Positions 15,049-23,235 are shown, counted from the stretch's first letter. The stretch: 29,132 nucleotides of DNA from Ruminococcaceae bacterium UBA2656 (GCA_002359465.1 DENA01000036.1:63403-92534); one strand, 5' to 3'. The notes: generated from the letters alone by a model not told the origin. Numbers and translations are program-made.

Positions 15049-15222
15049 ATGACATCGGAGGAAATAAAAAAAATTGATAAAAAAATCAACACGATTCTGG
15101 AGCCGTTTGGAAAAGGCTTTCCCTCTTTTCAAAGAATACTCTGGGAAACAGCTATGAAAAAAGACTGTACTGAAATAGATGTACTGCGTGAATATATGAT
15201 TTGGAAGAAAAGCAAAAAATAA
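15049..15222 (+). CDS. Small charged protein of unknown function (57 aa)
   Basis: An intact reading frame beginning MTSEEIKKIDKK and ending MIWKKSKK, 57 aa, preceded by GGGGAG 10 nt before the ATG and by the promoter at 14997-15024. It is rich in Lys, Glu and Ile, probably helical, with two Trp, one Cys and no signal peptide or membrane segment. No family recognised. Promoter, ribosome binding site and clean end support a real gene. It converges on the 15448 gene. Confidence 0.65.
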   Translation: MTSEEIKKIDKKINTILEPFGKGFPSFQRILWETAMKKDCTEIDVLREYMIWKKSKK

Positions 15223-15248
15223 TCCCGCCGGCGAGTCCTTCGACGGGA
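15213..15248 (-). terminator. Terminator of the 63-aa gene
   Basis: Minus-strand stem of 8 bp (15241-15248 with 15223-15230, one G.T pair) and a 10-nt loop, followed by TTATTTTTT. The T tract lies over the 3' end of the converging 57-aa gene. Confidence 0.6.
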
Positions 15249-15256
15249 CTGTCCCA

Positions 15257-15448
15257 TCAGGTTGGCAGTCTCCCTTTCAACCTTGCATTTTCGGTGTCGT
15301 CGGAATTTTCACCTTCGTTCAGGCTGTGGGCATGTTCCATGGCTTCTGCCGCGCTGTTCCATTTGCTTTCCTGCTCCCATGCCCCGTTAGACGCATAAGA
15401 ACCTACAGCCCAGGTTCCCGGCTCGGATTTTTGATAAATATACATCAT
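15257..15448 (-). CDS. Small hypothetical protein, aromatic-rich
   Basis: 63 aa from the ATG at 15448, which has AAAGG 7 nt upstream. An ATG directly after it at 15445 and a longer frame from 15478 are also possible. The sequence has beta-like Trp/Tyr repeats (TWAVGSYASNGAW) and then SAAEAMEHAHSLNEG. It resembles the short proteins of pattern GxWxxDSxWxSxEEAAxxVxxLN seen in Clostridia and their mobile elements, function unknown. The tail is acidic then basic. No signal or membrane helix. Confidence 0.6.
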   Translation of the reverse strand: MMYIYQKSEPGTWAVGSYASNGAWEQESKWNSAAEAMEHAHSLNEGENSDDTENARLKGRLPT

Positions 15449-15821
15449 TCCATTTCCTTTCTCCTGTTTTGATTTCAAATCCTTTATTCAGTATTTCCAT
15501 CCGATAATGGAATATCTGCGAGCGGTTGCTGGATGATTTTTACTCCGATATTTTGATTCAGAAGCGCGCATTGATTTACAAAATAATGGCTAAAAAACAT
15601 AATTCCATATTGACTTTATATTTGATACATGATAATGTGATTTTAAATACTATATATTAATAAATAAGCACTGAATCCAAAAATTATTTGCCACAGCAAT
15701 CTCAAATAAAAACTGGAAAACGAAATCCATTCGGCTGCATTTTTGGACTTGCTATTAAGAGAGAGCCATCTTGTTGATGTAAAAAAGTATATCCAGATCA
15801 GAACAAGGAGAATGAAATCAC
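15449..15821. other. AT-rich intergenic region before degV
   Basis: No gene seen. It holds an imperfect inverted repeat (15489-15500 with 15507-15518, 10 of 12 paired), upstream of the minus-strand small gene and possibly an operator. A tentative plus-strand promoter has TTGACT (15610-15615) and GATAAT (15631-15636) with a short 15-bp spacer. AAGGAG at 15805-15810 is the ribosome binding site of degV. Nothing else recognised. Confidence 0.4.
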
Positions 15822-16673
15822 ATGGAAAAAATCGCGCTGCTGACAGATTCAGCCTGTGATATCGACAATGAAACTATCAGGAAATACAACATCAATATTC
15901 TGCCATTTAAAATCATCTATAAAAACAGGGAATATACGGACAAGGTGGATATTACTCCGAAAGAAATATATGACAATATGAAAAATGAGATTCCAAAATC
16001 CTCCCAGCCCGCCATGGAGGATATTGAGAGCGTCTACAGGAAACTGGATTTGGAACATTACACCCATGTGATTGCCATCGTGATTTCCAGCGGGCTTTCC
16101 GGCACGTATAACGCGTTTAAAATCATCAGCGCAAAATTTTTGGGCATTAAAACTTATATATTCGATACCAAGTCGACCTCGGTTTGTGAAGGAATTATTC
16201 TGAAAAAATGCGGGGCGCTGATTAAAGCCGGGGAGAAATTTGACAAAATCGTGCACAGCATTCCGGAAATGAAAAGAAAGCTGCATTTCTTTTTCGTTTT
16301 CGGCTCTTTGGAATATGCCAGAAAAGGCGGACGCATCGGGAAAATTTCAGGTACCATCGGGGAACTGCTGGATGTAAAGCCCATCGTCAGCTTTGACGAG
16401 GAGCACGGCGAGTGTTTTACGTACAGCAAGGTCCGGGGAAGGAACCGCTCTCTGAATAAGCTGGTGGAATTGGGTGCGGAAATTATAAAAGGAAAAAAAT
16501 GCGACGCTTATATTGTGCACGGCAATGTGGAAGAAGAAGCAAAAAAGGTAAATGACATGCTGCTGGAAAATGCGAATATAGAAAATGTGCATCTGATCGG
16601 CCAGATCAGCGCCGTAGTCGGCGTATATTCCGGTCCGGGTACGATCGGCGTATGCTATTCTGAAAATGAATAA
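15822..16673 (+). CDS. DegV family fatty-acid-binding protein
   Basis: 283 aa, full DegV length, cytoplasmic. It begins with the family signature KIALLTDSACDI and has SSGLSGTYNA and the KGGRIGK loop. DegV/FakB proteins bind a fatty acid and present it to the FakA kinase for phosphorylation and use in phospholipid synthesis. No fakA gene is in the window, so this is a stand-alone copy. The start ATG follows AGGAG by 11 nt. A terminator follows directly, so it is monocistronic. The bound lipid cannot be predicted. Confidence 0.92.
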   Translation: MEKIALLTDSACDIDNETIRKYNINILPFKIIYKNREYTDKVDITPKEIYDNMKNEIPKSSQPAMEDIESVYRKLDLEHYTHVIAIVISSGLSGTYNAFKIISAKFLGIKTYIFDTKSTSVCEGIILKKCGALIKAGEKFDKIVHSIPEMKRKLHFFFVFGSLEYARKGGRIGKISGTIGELLDVKPIVSFDEEHGECFTYSKVRGRNRSLNKLVELGAEIIKGKKCDAYIVHGNVEEEAKKVNDMLLENANIENVHLIGQISAVVGVYSGPGTIGVCYSENE

Positions 16674-16691
16674 CAGAATATGATTTTCTTT

Positions 16692-16715
16692 GGCACCGAA
16701 CGGTGCCTTTTTTTT
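16692..16715 (+). terminator. Terminator of degV
   Basis: Compact stem GGCACC/GGTGCC (16692-16707) followed by eight T. It lies 18 nt after the DegV stop codon. Confidence 0.9.
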
Positions 16716-16796
16716 ATTTAAAAACACATTTTGGAAATTGTCCTATAAAATATTTTGACGTTATATTGCTGAAAAAGCTGTCAATACTATAGTAAT

Positions 16797-16831
16797 TGTC
16801 ATGTTCCCCGCCTGCGGCGGGGAACATGACA
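16797..16831. repeat. Perfect 16-bp GC-rich hairpin element A
   Basis: A perfect 16-bp inverted repeat with a 3-nt loop and core CCCCGCC-TGC-GGCGGGG, with no T tract on either side. CTATAGTAATT (16787-16797) directly precedes it. A second hairpin with the same core and different outer stem lies at 23063-23097, so this looks like a dispersed family of intergenic palindromes. Confidence 0.75.
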
Positions 16832-16959
16832 GGAAGAAATTCTGTTTATCCGGGGATTCGCGGAAAACCGCAAAAAAAATTAAATTTAGAAAATATAATT
16901 GCATAATTCTAATGGAAAATTGATTAATCCGAAGAAAAACGGAGCTTTTTTTACATATG

Positions 16960-16988
16960 TTGACAGCCATTCGCTCTAATTCAATAAT
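16960..16988 (+). promoter_or_regulatory. Upstream promoter candidate for the polyamine operon
   Basis: TTGACA (16960-16965), a 17-bp spacer and AATAAT (16983-16988). It is about 80 nt before speD and in tandem with the stronger promoter at 17012. Confidence 0.5.
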
Positions 16989-17011
16989 TACAAGAATTTT
17001 CACAGAATACA

Positions 17012-17040
17012 TTGACATTTTGAAGAATGTATCGTATTAT
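17012..17040 (+). promoter_or_regulatory. Main sigma-A promoter of the polyamine operon
   Basis: Perfect TTGACA (17012-17017), a 17-bp spacer and TATTAT (17035-17040). It predicts a start near 17047 and a leader of only about 24 nt, leaving no room for a riboswitch. Confidence 0.85.
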
Positions 17041-17070
17041 TTATCTCGCTATAAAAAATGAAAGGTCGTG

Positions 17071-17886
17071 ATGGTAAGGTTGGAAAATAAGCTGAAATTA
17101 TACGGCTTTAACAACCTCACAAAAACACTTAGCTTCAACATCTATGATGTTTGCTATGCAAAAAGTGAGCGAGAGCAGAAGAATTATATTGCCTATATTG
17201 ATGAGCAGTATAATTCGGAGCGATTGACCAATATTCTCTGTGACGTTACAGAGATCATTGGGGCGCATGTGCTGAATGTCAGCAAACAGGACTATGACCC
17301 GCAGGGTGCAAGCGTGACGATTCTGATTACGGAAGAAGCCATGCCCGAACACCTTGTCGATCTTTCCTGCAACCGCGGCGAAATTGACATTCTGAAAACA
17401 CGGGAGAGCGTGGTCGGCCATCTGGATAAAAGCCACGTCACCGTACATACCTATCCGGAGTATCATCCGGACAATTCCATTGCCACTTTTCGGGTTGACA
17501 TTGATGTTTCGACCTGTGGTAAAATCTCCCCGCTCAACGCGCTGAAATATCTGGTAGGCAGTTTTGATTCCGACATCATCACCGCAGACTACCGTGTGCG
17601 CGGATTCACCAGAGATGTTGACGGCAAAAAGCTGTTTCTTGACCACAAAATCACTTCCATTCAGGACTACATGGATGAGGAAACGTTGAAAAAATACGAC
17701 GCCATCGATGTAAACGTATATCAGTCCAATATTTTCCACACCAAACTGCTGATTAAAGAAATTGAACTGCAAAATTATCTGTTCAACACGGATGTCTATG
17801 AAATTCCTCCGAAGGAAAGGCTGCGGATTACCAACAGCCTGCGCCGTGAAATGATAGAAATTTTCAGCGGGACAAACATTTATTAA
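17071..17886 (+). CDS. speD: S-adenosylmethionine decarboxylase proenzyme, class 1A
   Basis: Pyruvoyl enzyme that makes decarboxylated S-adenosylmethionine, the aminopropyl donor for polyamines. 271 aa from ATG 17071. A GTG directly before it (17068) and a TTG at 17080 are also possible; AAAGG at 17061-17065 fits 17071. It closely follows the E. coli-type enzyme, with KLKLYGFNNLTKTLSFN at the start. The self-cleavage site is LDKSHVTVHTYPE, with S121 becoming the pyruvoyl group. The catalytic cysteine is in STCGKISPLNAL (C149), and RVRGFTRD and NIFHTK are present. It is the first gene of the polyamine operon. Confidence 0.95.
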   Translation: MVRLENKLKLYGFNNLTKTLSFNIYDVCYAKSEREQKNYIAYIDEQYNSERLTNILCDVTEIIGAHVLNVSKQDYDPQGASVTILITEEAMPEHLVDLSCNRGEIDILKTRESVVGHLDKSHVTVHTYPEYHPDNSIATFRVDIDVSTCGKISPLNALKYLVGSFDSDIITADYRVRGFTRDVDGKKLFLDHKITSIQDYMDEETLKKYDAIDVNVYQSNIFHTKLLIKEIELQNYLFNTDVYEIPPKERLRITNSLRREMIEIFSGTNIY

Positions 17887-17905
17887 AGGCAGAAGGGAAA
17901 ATACG

Positions 17906-19357
17906 ATGGACCAGCTTTCACAGGACAGTGCTCCTGTTTACGAGGCACTGGAAAAATTCAAGGCGATGCGCGTGCTTCCGTTTGACGTCCCCGGGCACAA
18001 GCGCGGCCGGGGCAACCCGGAGCTGACCGCTTTTTTAGGCCGGCAGTGCCTGACGGTGGATGTCAATTCGATGAAGCCGCTGGACAACCTGTGCCATCCC
18101 GTTTCGGTGATTCAGGACGCGGAGCAGCTTGCCGCCGACGCTTTCGGCGCAAGAGACGCTTTCTTTATGGTGAATGGCACCACCTCCGCCGTACAAAGCA
18201 TGATTATGAGCGTCTGTAAAGCAGGCGACAAAATCATTATGCCGCGCAATGTGCACCGCAGCGCGATCAACGCGCTCGTCATCAGCGGCGCGGTCCCGGT
18301 TTACGTAAATCCCGGCATCAACAGGCAGCTGGGGATTCCCCTCGGCATGTCTGTTTCGGATGTGGAACAGGCCATTCTGGAAAATCCGGACGCAAAAGCA
18401 ATCATGGTGAACAACCCCACCTATTACGGTATCTGCTGCGACCTGCGCGGAATTACCGAGCTTGCGCACCGGCACAATATGGCGGTGCTTGCGGACGAGG
18501 CGCACGGCACGCATTTTTATTTTAATGAACTCTCCCCCGTTTCCGCCATGGCGGCGGGTGCCGATATGGCGGCCGTCAGCATGCATAAAACCGGCGGTTC
18601 GCTGACCCAAAGCTCGCTTTTGCTCTCAAACGGCAGAATCAGCAAGGGACGCGTCCGGCAGATTATCAACCTGACGCAGACAACCAGCGGCTCCTATCTG
18701 CTGATGTCGTCGCTGGATATCTCACGCCGCAACCTGGCGCTGAGGGGGAAAGAGATGTTTCGGGAGGTCTGTTCCCTTGCGGAGTACGCGCGCGCGGAGA
18801 TCAATAAAATCGGCGGCTATTATGCTTTTTCAAAGGAACTGATCAACGGCCGCACGGTTTATGACTTCGACATTACCAAGCTTTCGGTGCACACCCGGAA
18901 CATCGGGCGCGCCGGCATTGAGGTGTACGATATCCTTCGGGACGATTATAACATTCAGACAGAATTCGGCGACATCGGAAACATTCTCGCCATCATCTCA
19001 GCCGGCGACAATATGATTGCCATCGAACGGCTGGTTTCGTCGCTTTCTGAAATCAAACGGCTTTATTCCAAGGATCAGGCCGGCATGTTTGACCACGAAT
19101 ACATCAACCCGGAAGTAATCATGACGCCGCAGCAGGCATTTTACGCCGACAAGCGCACGGTTCCCATTGGGGAAAGCGCGGGACTGATCTGCAGCGAATT
19201 CGTCATGTGTTACCCGCCGGGCATCCCCATTCTTGCCCCCGGTGAACAGATTACCCCCGAGATTCTTGACTACATTGCCTATACCAAAGAAAAAGGCTGC
19301 ATTTTAACCGGAACGGAAGATTTACGCATTGAAACAATTCGGGTTGTGAAGGAGTAA
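17906..19357 (+). CDS. Orn/Lys/Arg decarboxylase (arginine decarboxylase-like, PLP fold type I)
   Basis: PLP-dependent amino acid decarboxylase, 483 aa, of the short Bacillus SpeA type without the N-terminal wing domain of E. coli inducible enzymes. Visible are FDVPGHKRGRG (26-36), NGTTSAVQ (90-97), DEAHGTH (197-203), and the PLP lysine K228 in SMHKTGGSLTQSS. The family decarboxylates arginine, lysine or ornithine, and specificity is not readable by eye. In this context it supplies the diamine acceptor (agmatine, cadaverine or putrescine). It starts 19 nt after speD with AGAAGGG ahead of the ATG. speA is the likeliest name, but I leave the symbol empty. Confidence 0.9.
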   Translation: MDQLSQDSAPVYEALEKFKAMRVLPFDVPGHKRGRGNPELTAFLGRQCLTVDVNSMKPLDNLCHPVSVIQDAEQLAADAFGARDAFFMVNGTTSAVQSMIMSVCKAGDKIIMPRNVHRSAINALVISGAVPVYVNPGINRQLGIPLGMSVSDVEQAILENPDAKAIMVNNPTYYGICCDLRGITELAHRHNMAVLADEAHGTHFYFNELSPVSAMAAGADMAAVSMHKTGGSLTQSSLLLSNGRISKGRVRQIINLTQTTSGSYLLMSSLDISRRNLALRGKEMFREVCSLAEYARAEINKIGGYYAFSKELINGRTVYDFDITKLSVHTRNIGRAGIEVYDILRDDYNIQTEFGDIGNILAIISAGDNMIAIERLVSSLSEIKRLYSKDQAGMFDHEYINPEVIMTPQQAFYADKRTVPIGESAGLICSEFVMCYPPGIPILAPGEQITPEILDYIAYTKEKGCILTGTEDLRIETIRVVKE

Positions 19358-19362
19358 ATCGA

Positions 19363-20226
19363 ATGGAATTATGGTATACGGAAGAACATTCCGAAAACGC
19401 ACGCTTTTCCATCAGGGTAAACAAACAGCTCTATTGTGCGCAGACTCCGTACCAGAGGATCGATATTCTGGAAGCGGAGGAGGTCGGCCGGTTTTTGACA
19501 CTGGACGGGCAGATCATGCTGACCGAAAAGGATGAATTTATTTATCATGAAATGATGGTTCACGTACCGATGGCGACCAACCCGGGCGTCAAAAGCGTAC
19601 TGGTCATCGGCGGCGGCGACGGCGGCTCCGTTCGGGAGCTGGCCCGTTACAGCGGCGTGGAGCAAATTGACCTTGTGGAAATCGACAAAATGGTGGTGGA
19701 CGCCTGCCGCGAATACCTTCCGCAGACTGCCTGCAAGCTGGACGACCCCCGGGTCACCCTGCACTTTGAGGAAGGCCTTCGGTTTGTGCGGACAAAAGAA
19801 AACGCCTATGACCTGATTCTTGTCGATTCCACCGACTCCTTTGGCCCGGGCGAAGGCCTTTTCACCAAGGAGTTTTACGGCAACTGCTGCAAAGCCCTGA
19901 CCGGGGACGGCATTCTGGTGATTCAGCATGAAAACCCTTATTATAATCAATATGTCAATTCATTACGGAGCGCAAATCAGCACATTGCCGATTTCTTTCC
20001 CGTTTGCAAGGTATATCAGGCACATATTCCGACTTACCCGTGCGAGCATCTGCTGTTTGGATTCGCCTCTAAAAAATACGACCCGATCGCCGATTTGAAC
20101 GCGGCGGTCTGGAACAGCCTTGGGCTTCAGATGCGGTATTACAACACGGAGATTCACACGGCCGGCTTTGCGCTGCCGAACTATGTCAGAGAACTGCTGG
20201 CAGGCGATACGGACGGGGAGCTTTAA
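19363..20226 (+). CDS. speE: Spermidine synthase (aminopropyltransferase), copy 1
   Basis: Transfers the aminopropyl group from decarboxylated S-adenosylmethionine to a diamine, normally putrescine giving spermidine. 287 aa, full length. The N-terminal beta domain has TLDGQIMLTEKDEFIYHEM. The methyltransferase-like fold has VIGGGDGG (81-88), the VEID acidic cluster and the catalytic Asp loop DSTDS (155-159), then TYP and GFALPNY. It starts 5 nt after the decarboxylase stop with GGAG 8 nt ahead. The DSTDS loop has Ser where most members have Pro. It is followed by a second, diverged paralogue. Confidence 0.92.
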   Translation: MELWYTEEHSENARFSIRVNKQLYCAQTPYQRIDILEAEEVGRFLTLDGQIMLTEKDEFIYHEMMVHVPMATNPGVKSVLVIGGGDGGSVRELARYSGVEQIDLVEIDKMVVDACREYLPQTACKLDDPRVTLHFEEGLRFVRTKENAYDLILVDSTDSFGPGEGLFTKEFYGNCCKALTGDGILVIQHENPYYNQYVNSLRSANQHIADFFPVCKVYQAHIPTYPCEHLLFGFASKKYDPIADLNAAVWNSLGLQMRYYNTEIHTAGFALPNYVRELLAGDTDGEL

Positions 20227-20298
20227 AGCAAACTCACGGCAGGCAGGACTCTGCCGCTGTATGATAATCTAAAAATAAAATTGAAGGAGTAATGAAAA

Positions 20299-21213
20299 AT
20301 GGATCAGCCTTTTGTCGACATTCTCTATACACAGAACTGGGACAGCAGCACAAAATTCTCAATCAAGGTAACAAAACCGCTTCACTCGGAGGTAACCCCA
20401 TACCAGAGAATCGACTTTTTTGAGTCGGACACCTACGGCACGTTTTTCACACTGATCGGACTGATGATGGTAACGCAGAAGGATGAATTCGCCTATCACG
20501 ATATGATTGCGCACGTCCCGATGGCAACGAACCCGGATATCAAACGCGTTCTGATTATCGGCGGCGGCGACGGCGGAACCTCCCGCGAAATCTGCCGGTA
20601 CAAACACATTGAAAAAGTTGATCTGGTGGAGATAGACGAAAGGGTCATGCAGCTCTGTCAGCAGTATCTGCCGCAGACGGCGGGCCATATTGCAACGGAG
20701 CCGCGTTTGCACCCGCATTTTGAGGACGGGCTGAATTATGTAAAAAACACCCCGGACGCTTCCTACGACCTGATTCTGGTGGACTCCACCGACCCGCTCG
20801 GCTCCGGCGAGGGTCTGTTTACCACGGACTTTTACAGGGAGACCTTCCGCGTGCTTTCTGACGACGGAATCCTGATTAACCAGCATGAATCCCCCTATTA
20901 CAATTTCCACGTGAGGGAAATGAGGAAGGCGCACCGCAAAATCAAGGAGGTTTTCCCGATTGTTAAGGTATATCAGTACAATATCGCCACCTATCCGTCC
21001 GGGCACTGGCTGTTTGGCTTTGCGTCCAAGCGGTACGACCCGATCCGCGACCATCAGGCGAAGCGCTGGGAAGAATTTGGGCTGAAAACCATGTACTATA
21101 ATTCACAGATCCATGAGGGCGCTTTCGCGCTGCCGACCTTTGTGAATGAAATGCTGGCGGGCACGGACCCGAATACCCTGCCCATTTTTCCGCACAAGGA
21201 TTATATCGGATAA
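20299..21213 (+). CDS. Spermidine synthase-like aminopropyltransferase, copy 2
   Basis: 304 aa, clearly paralogous to the preceding gene, with the same order of motifs: YQRIDFFES, DEFAYHDM, IIGGGDGGTSRE, VEIDE, DSTDPLGSGEG, TYPSG and FALPTF. It differs at the acceptor side: the usual LDG is LIG (TLIGLMMVTQKDE), Glu of TEKDE becomes Gln, and Glu of YHEM is Asp. It has a longer N-terminus and a C-terminal tail of about 15 residues. The catalytic Asp pair in DSTD is intact, so it should be active, possibly on another acceptor such as agmatine, cadaverine or spermidine. GGAG is 9 nt before the ATG, 72 nt after copy 1. Confidence 0.88.
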   Translation: MDQPFVDILYTQNWDSSTKFSIKVTKPLHSEVTPYQRIDFFESDTYGTFFTLIGLMMVTQKDEFAYHDMIAHVPMATNPDIKRVLIIGGGDGGTSREICRYKHIEKVDLVEIDERVMQLCQQYLPQTAGHIATEPRLHPHFEDGLNYVKNTPDASYDLILVDSTDPLGSGEGLFTTDFYRETFRVLSDDGILINQHESPYYNFHVREMRKAHRKIKEVFPIVKVYQYNIATYPSGHWLFGFASKRYDPIRDHQAKRWEEFGLKTMYYNSQIHEGAFALPTFVNEMLAGTDPNTLPIFPHKDYIG

Positions 21214-21223
21214 ACCTGTCCCC

Positions 21224-21255
21224 GGGCCGGTAGCAATACCGGCCCATCCTTTTTA
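21224..21255 (+). terminator. Intra-operon terminator or attenuator after speE copy 2
   Basis: Perfect 9-bp stem GGGCCGGTA/TACCGGCCC (21224-21232 with 21237-21245) with a GCAA tetraloop, then ATCCTTTTTATT. The next gene starts within about 25 nt, so this probably lowers expression of the hydrolase rather than ending the operon. Confidence 0.7.
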
Positions 21256-21276
21256 TTGACTGGAGGAATGATTACG

Positions 21277-22875
21277 TTGCATCCATATGAAACAGACGCC
21301 GACGAAATGCTCCGGTTCCTGCTTGATTTTTGCGCCGTCAGCACCGTGAACGGCAGTAAGCACGGTGAAAACGACGGCGCGCAGTTCCTTTATGACAGCC
21401 TTAAAAATATGGAATATTTCAAGGAACATCCCGACTGCCTCTTTTTACAGCCGGTGGAAGATGACCCGCTGGGAAGATGCAATCTGGCGGCGTTTCTGAA
21501 AGCTCCCCACCCCACGAAAAAAACCATCCTTTTAAGCGGCCATATCGACACGGTGGACACCGAAGCCTGCGGCAGCCTGAAAAATCTTGCGTTCCATCCC
21601 GCTGAATACACGGCGGCGCTGCTTGAAACGGATTTAAAGGAAGACCTCCGCCGGGAGCTGCAAAGCGGCGAGTATCTCGCCGGGCGCGGCACAGCGGATA
21701 TGAAATCCGGCCTTGCTGCGCAGTGGTCCGTTATGAAATACTATGCCGCAAACAGGGAAAAGCTAAAGGTCAACCTGCTCTGGATTCCGGTAATCGACGA
21801 GGAAAACAACGCCAACGGAATTCATCAGGCGGTGCGGTATTTCAGTTCCCTGCAGCGGGAAGGGTATGAGCTGCTCTGCTGTATTGACAGCGAACCGACC
21901 ATTACGCCGGACAGCAAGGAGTGCGGGCGCATCTACCTTGGCAGTATAGGCATGGTGACGCCGTTCGTTCTGGCTGTGGGCAAAGAAAGCCATGTCGGCG
22001 AATACTATGAGGGGATCAGCGCGGCGCTGATGGCCTTTCATCTGGGTATCGCGGTGGAAAACAACCCCGCTTTCACAGAGACCTTCAAAGGGAAGGACTA
22101 CCCCCCGATCTGCTGCCTGCGGACCATGGATTTCCGGAAAAGCTATTCCGTTACCGTACCGAACCGATTTGCGATGTATTTCAATTATCTGTTCGTAAAG
22201 AAAAGGCCCGGAGAGATTCTGAATTTGATCTCTTCCCTGTCCCGGACGTCTTCTGAAAAAGCGTTTGCACAAATGGGAAAAACCAGCATGGCGGCAAAGG
22301 TCATCCCGTTTGAAGAGCTCTGTGCGGAGTATGAGAAGAAGACAGGAAAAAATGCGGAAGAATCCCTCCGTGAATTTATGCTCCGGTGCCCGCGCGAAAT
22401 GGATATTCAGGACTGCTGCCTGAACTTTGTAAACGAACTGTGCGGAATTCTCCACAAAGAAGGCCCTGCGTTTATCATCGGATTTTTGCCGCCGTATTGC
22501 CCGTCCCGCGTGAATCAGCGCGAAAGCGCGGCCGAATTGAAAATAGAGGCGATTGTCCGGAAATTGATAGACAGCCGTAAAAAAGATCATATTCAAATTG
22601 AGCTGTCCGAGGTTTACGAAGGAATTTCCGATTTAAGCGAGCTGGGATTTCAGGGTGACAGCCGGGATATCAGCCTGCTGCAAAAAAATCTGGTCGGCCT
22701 GAACGCCGGCACACCCTATCATTTTGAGGAAATGCAGAAGCTGGACATTCCGGTTGTGAACATCGGGCCAATCGGAAAAGACGCGCACAAGCTCGGCGAA
22801 CGCCTTTATCTGCCGTATTTTAAAGAGATGCTGCCAAAGCTTCTGCTTGACTTTATTGAGGAAATGCAGGCGTAA
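21277..22875 (+). CDS. RocB-like M20 family metallohydrolase
   Basis: About 532 aa, zinc-dependent amidohydrolase of the M20 fold, long RocB-like subtype. Metal-site motifs are LSGHIDTVD (His-Asp), GRGTADMKSG (bridging Asp), DEENN (catalytic Glu then metal Glu), a CIDSEP segment, and the late IGKDAHKLGE histidine. GGAGG at 21262-21266 is too close to ATG 21268 and suits TTG 21277, which I chose; an upstream TTG at 21256 has no ribosome binding site. RocB is linked to arginine use in Bacillus, but its reaction is unknown. Placed after the decarboxylase and aminopropyltransferases, and with no agmatinase here, it may hydrolyse a polyamine-pathway intermediate; this is inference. Confidence 0.85.
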   Translation: MHPYETDADEMLRFLLDFCAVSTVNGSKHGENDGAQFLYDSLKNMEYFKEHPDCLFLQPVEDDPLGRCNLAAFLKAPHPTKKTILLSGHIDTVDTEACGSLKNLAFHPAEYTAALLETDLKEDLRRELQSGEYLAGRGTADMKSGLAAQWSVMKYYAANREKLKVNLLWIPVIDEENNANGIHQAVRYFSSLQREGYELLCCIDSEPTITPDSKECGRIYLGSIGMVTPFVLAVGKESHVGEYYEGISAALMAFHLGIAVENNPAFTETFKGKDYPPICCLRTMDFRKSYSVTVPNRFAMYFNYLFVKKRPGEILNLISSLSRTSSEKAFAQMGKTSMAAKVIPFEELCAEYEKKTGKNAEESLREFMLRCPREMDIQDCCLNFVNELCGILHKEGPAFIIGFLPPYCPSRVNQRESAAELKIEAIVRKLIDSRKKDHIQIELSEVYEGISDLSELGFQGDSRDISLLQKNLVGLNAGTPYHFEEMQKLDIPVVNIGPIGKDAHKLGERLYLPYFKEMLPKLLLDFIEEMQA

Positions 22876-23020
22876 GAGTTGCTGTATTTCCGTGTGCGGC
22901 GTATTGAAAAGCAAATGGATATGGGATAAAATGATTTTAATCTTATTTTAATTTTTAACAAATTCCTTTTACAGTTTTATTTGTTAGAATTCAAACATGT
23001 TCAATTGAAACGGATAAAAT

Positions 23021-23183
23021 AGCATTTCTACAGCAATTCCATTTCAGTTTGCAAGGCAAAACGTGTTTCTCCCCCGCCGGAGGCGGGGGAGAAACACAAA
23101 CTTACTCGCATAATCAACTGGAAATGCTGTAATTTGATTGCGAAATTCATCCGGCGCTGCGGTCTCAGCGAAAATTGCTGTAG
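23021..23183. repeat. Nested inverted-repeat element around GC hairpin B
   Basis: The 360-nt gap between the hydrolase and the UBA-like gene has no other gene. It contains an outer 11-bp repeat CTACAGCAATT/AATTGCTGTAG (23028-23038 with 23173-23183) and an inner AGCATTTC/GAAATGCT (23021-23028 with 23121-23128). At the centre is a perfect 16-bp stem with a 3-nt loop (23063-23078 with 23082-23097), core CCCCGCC-GGA-GGCGGGG. It looks like a small MITE-like or palindromic intergenic repeat and encodes no protein. An AT-rich repeat TAACAAAT/ATTTGTTA is at 22956-22986. Confidence 0.6.
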
Positions 23184-23235
23184 GTAGATCAATTGTGCAA
23201 GAGGGATTATAACAAAAAACGAAGGAGTAATTTTT

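Noticed and set aside
16761..17018. An 85-codon minus-strand open frame over the intergenic hairpin and speD promoters
   Set aside because: It runs through a perfect palindrome and two plus-strand promoters in AT-rich DNA, with no ribosome binding site and low-complexity composition.
17041..17070. Riboswitch in the speD leader
   Set aside because: The predicted leader is only about 24 nt, too short for an aptamer.
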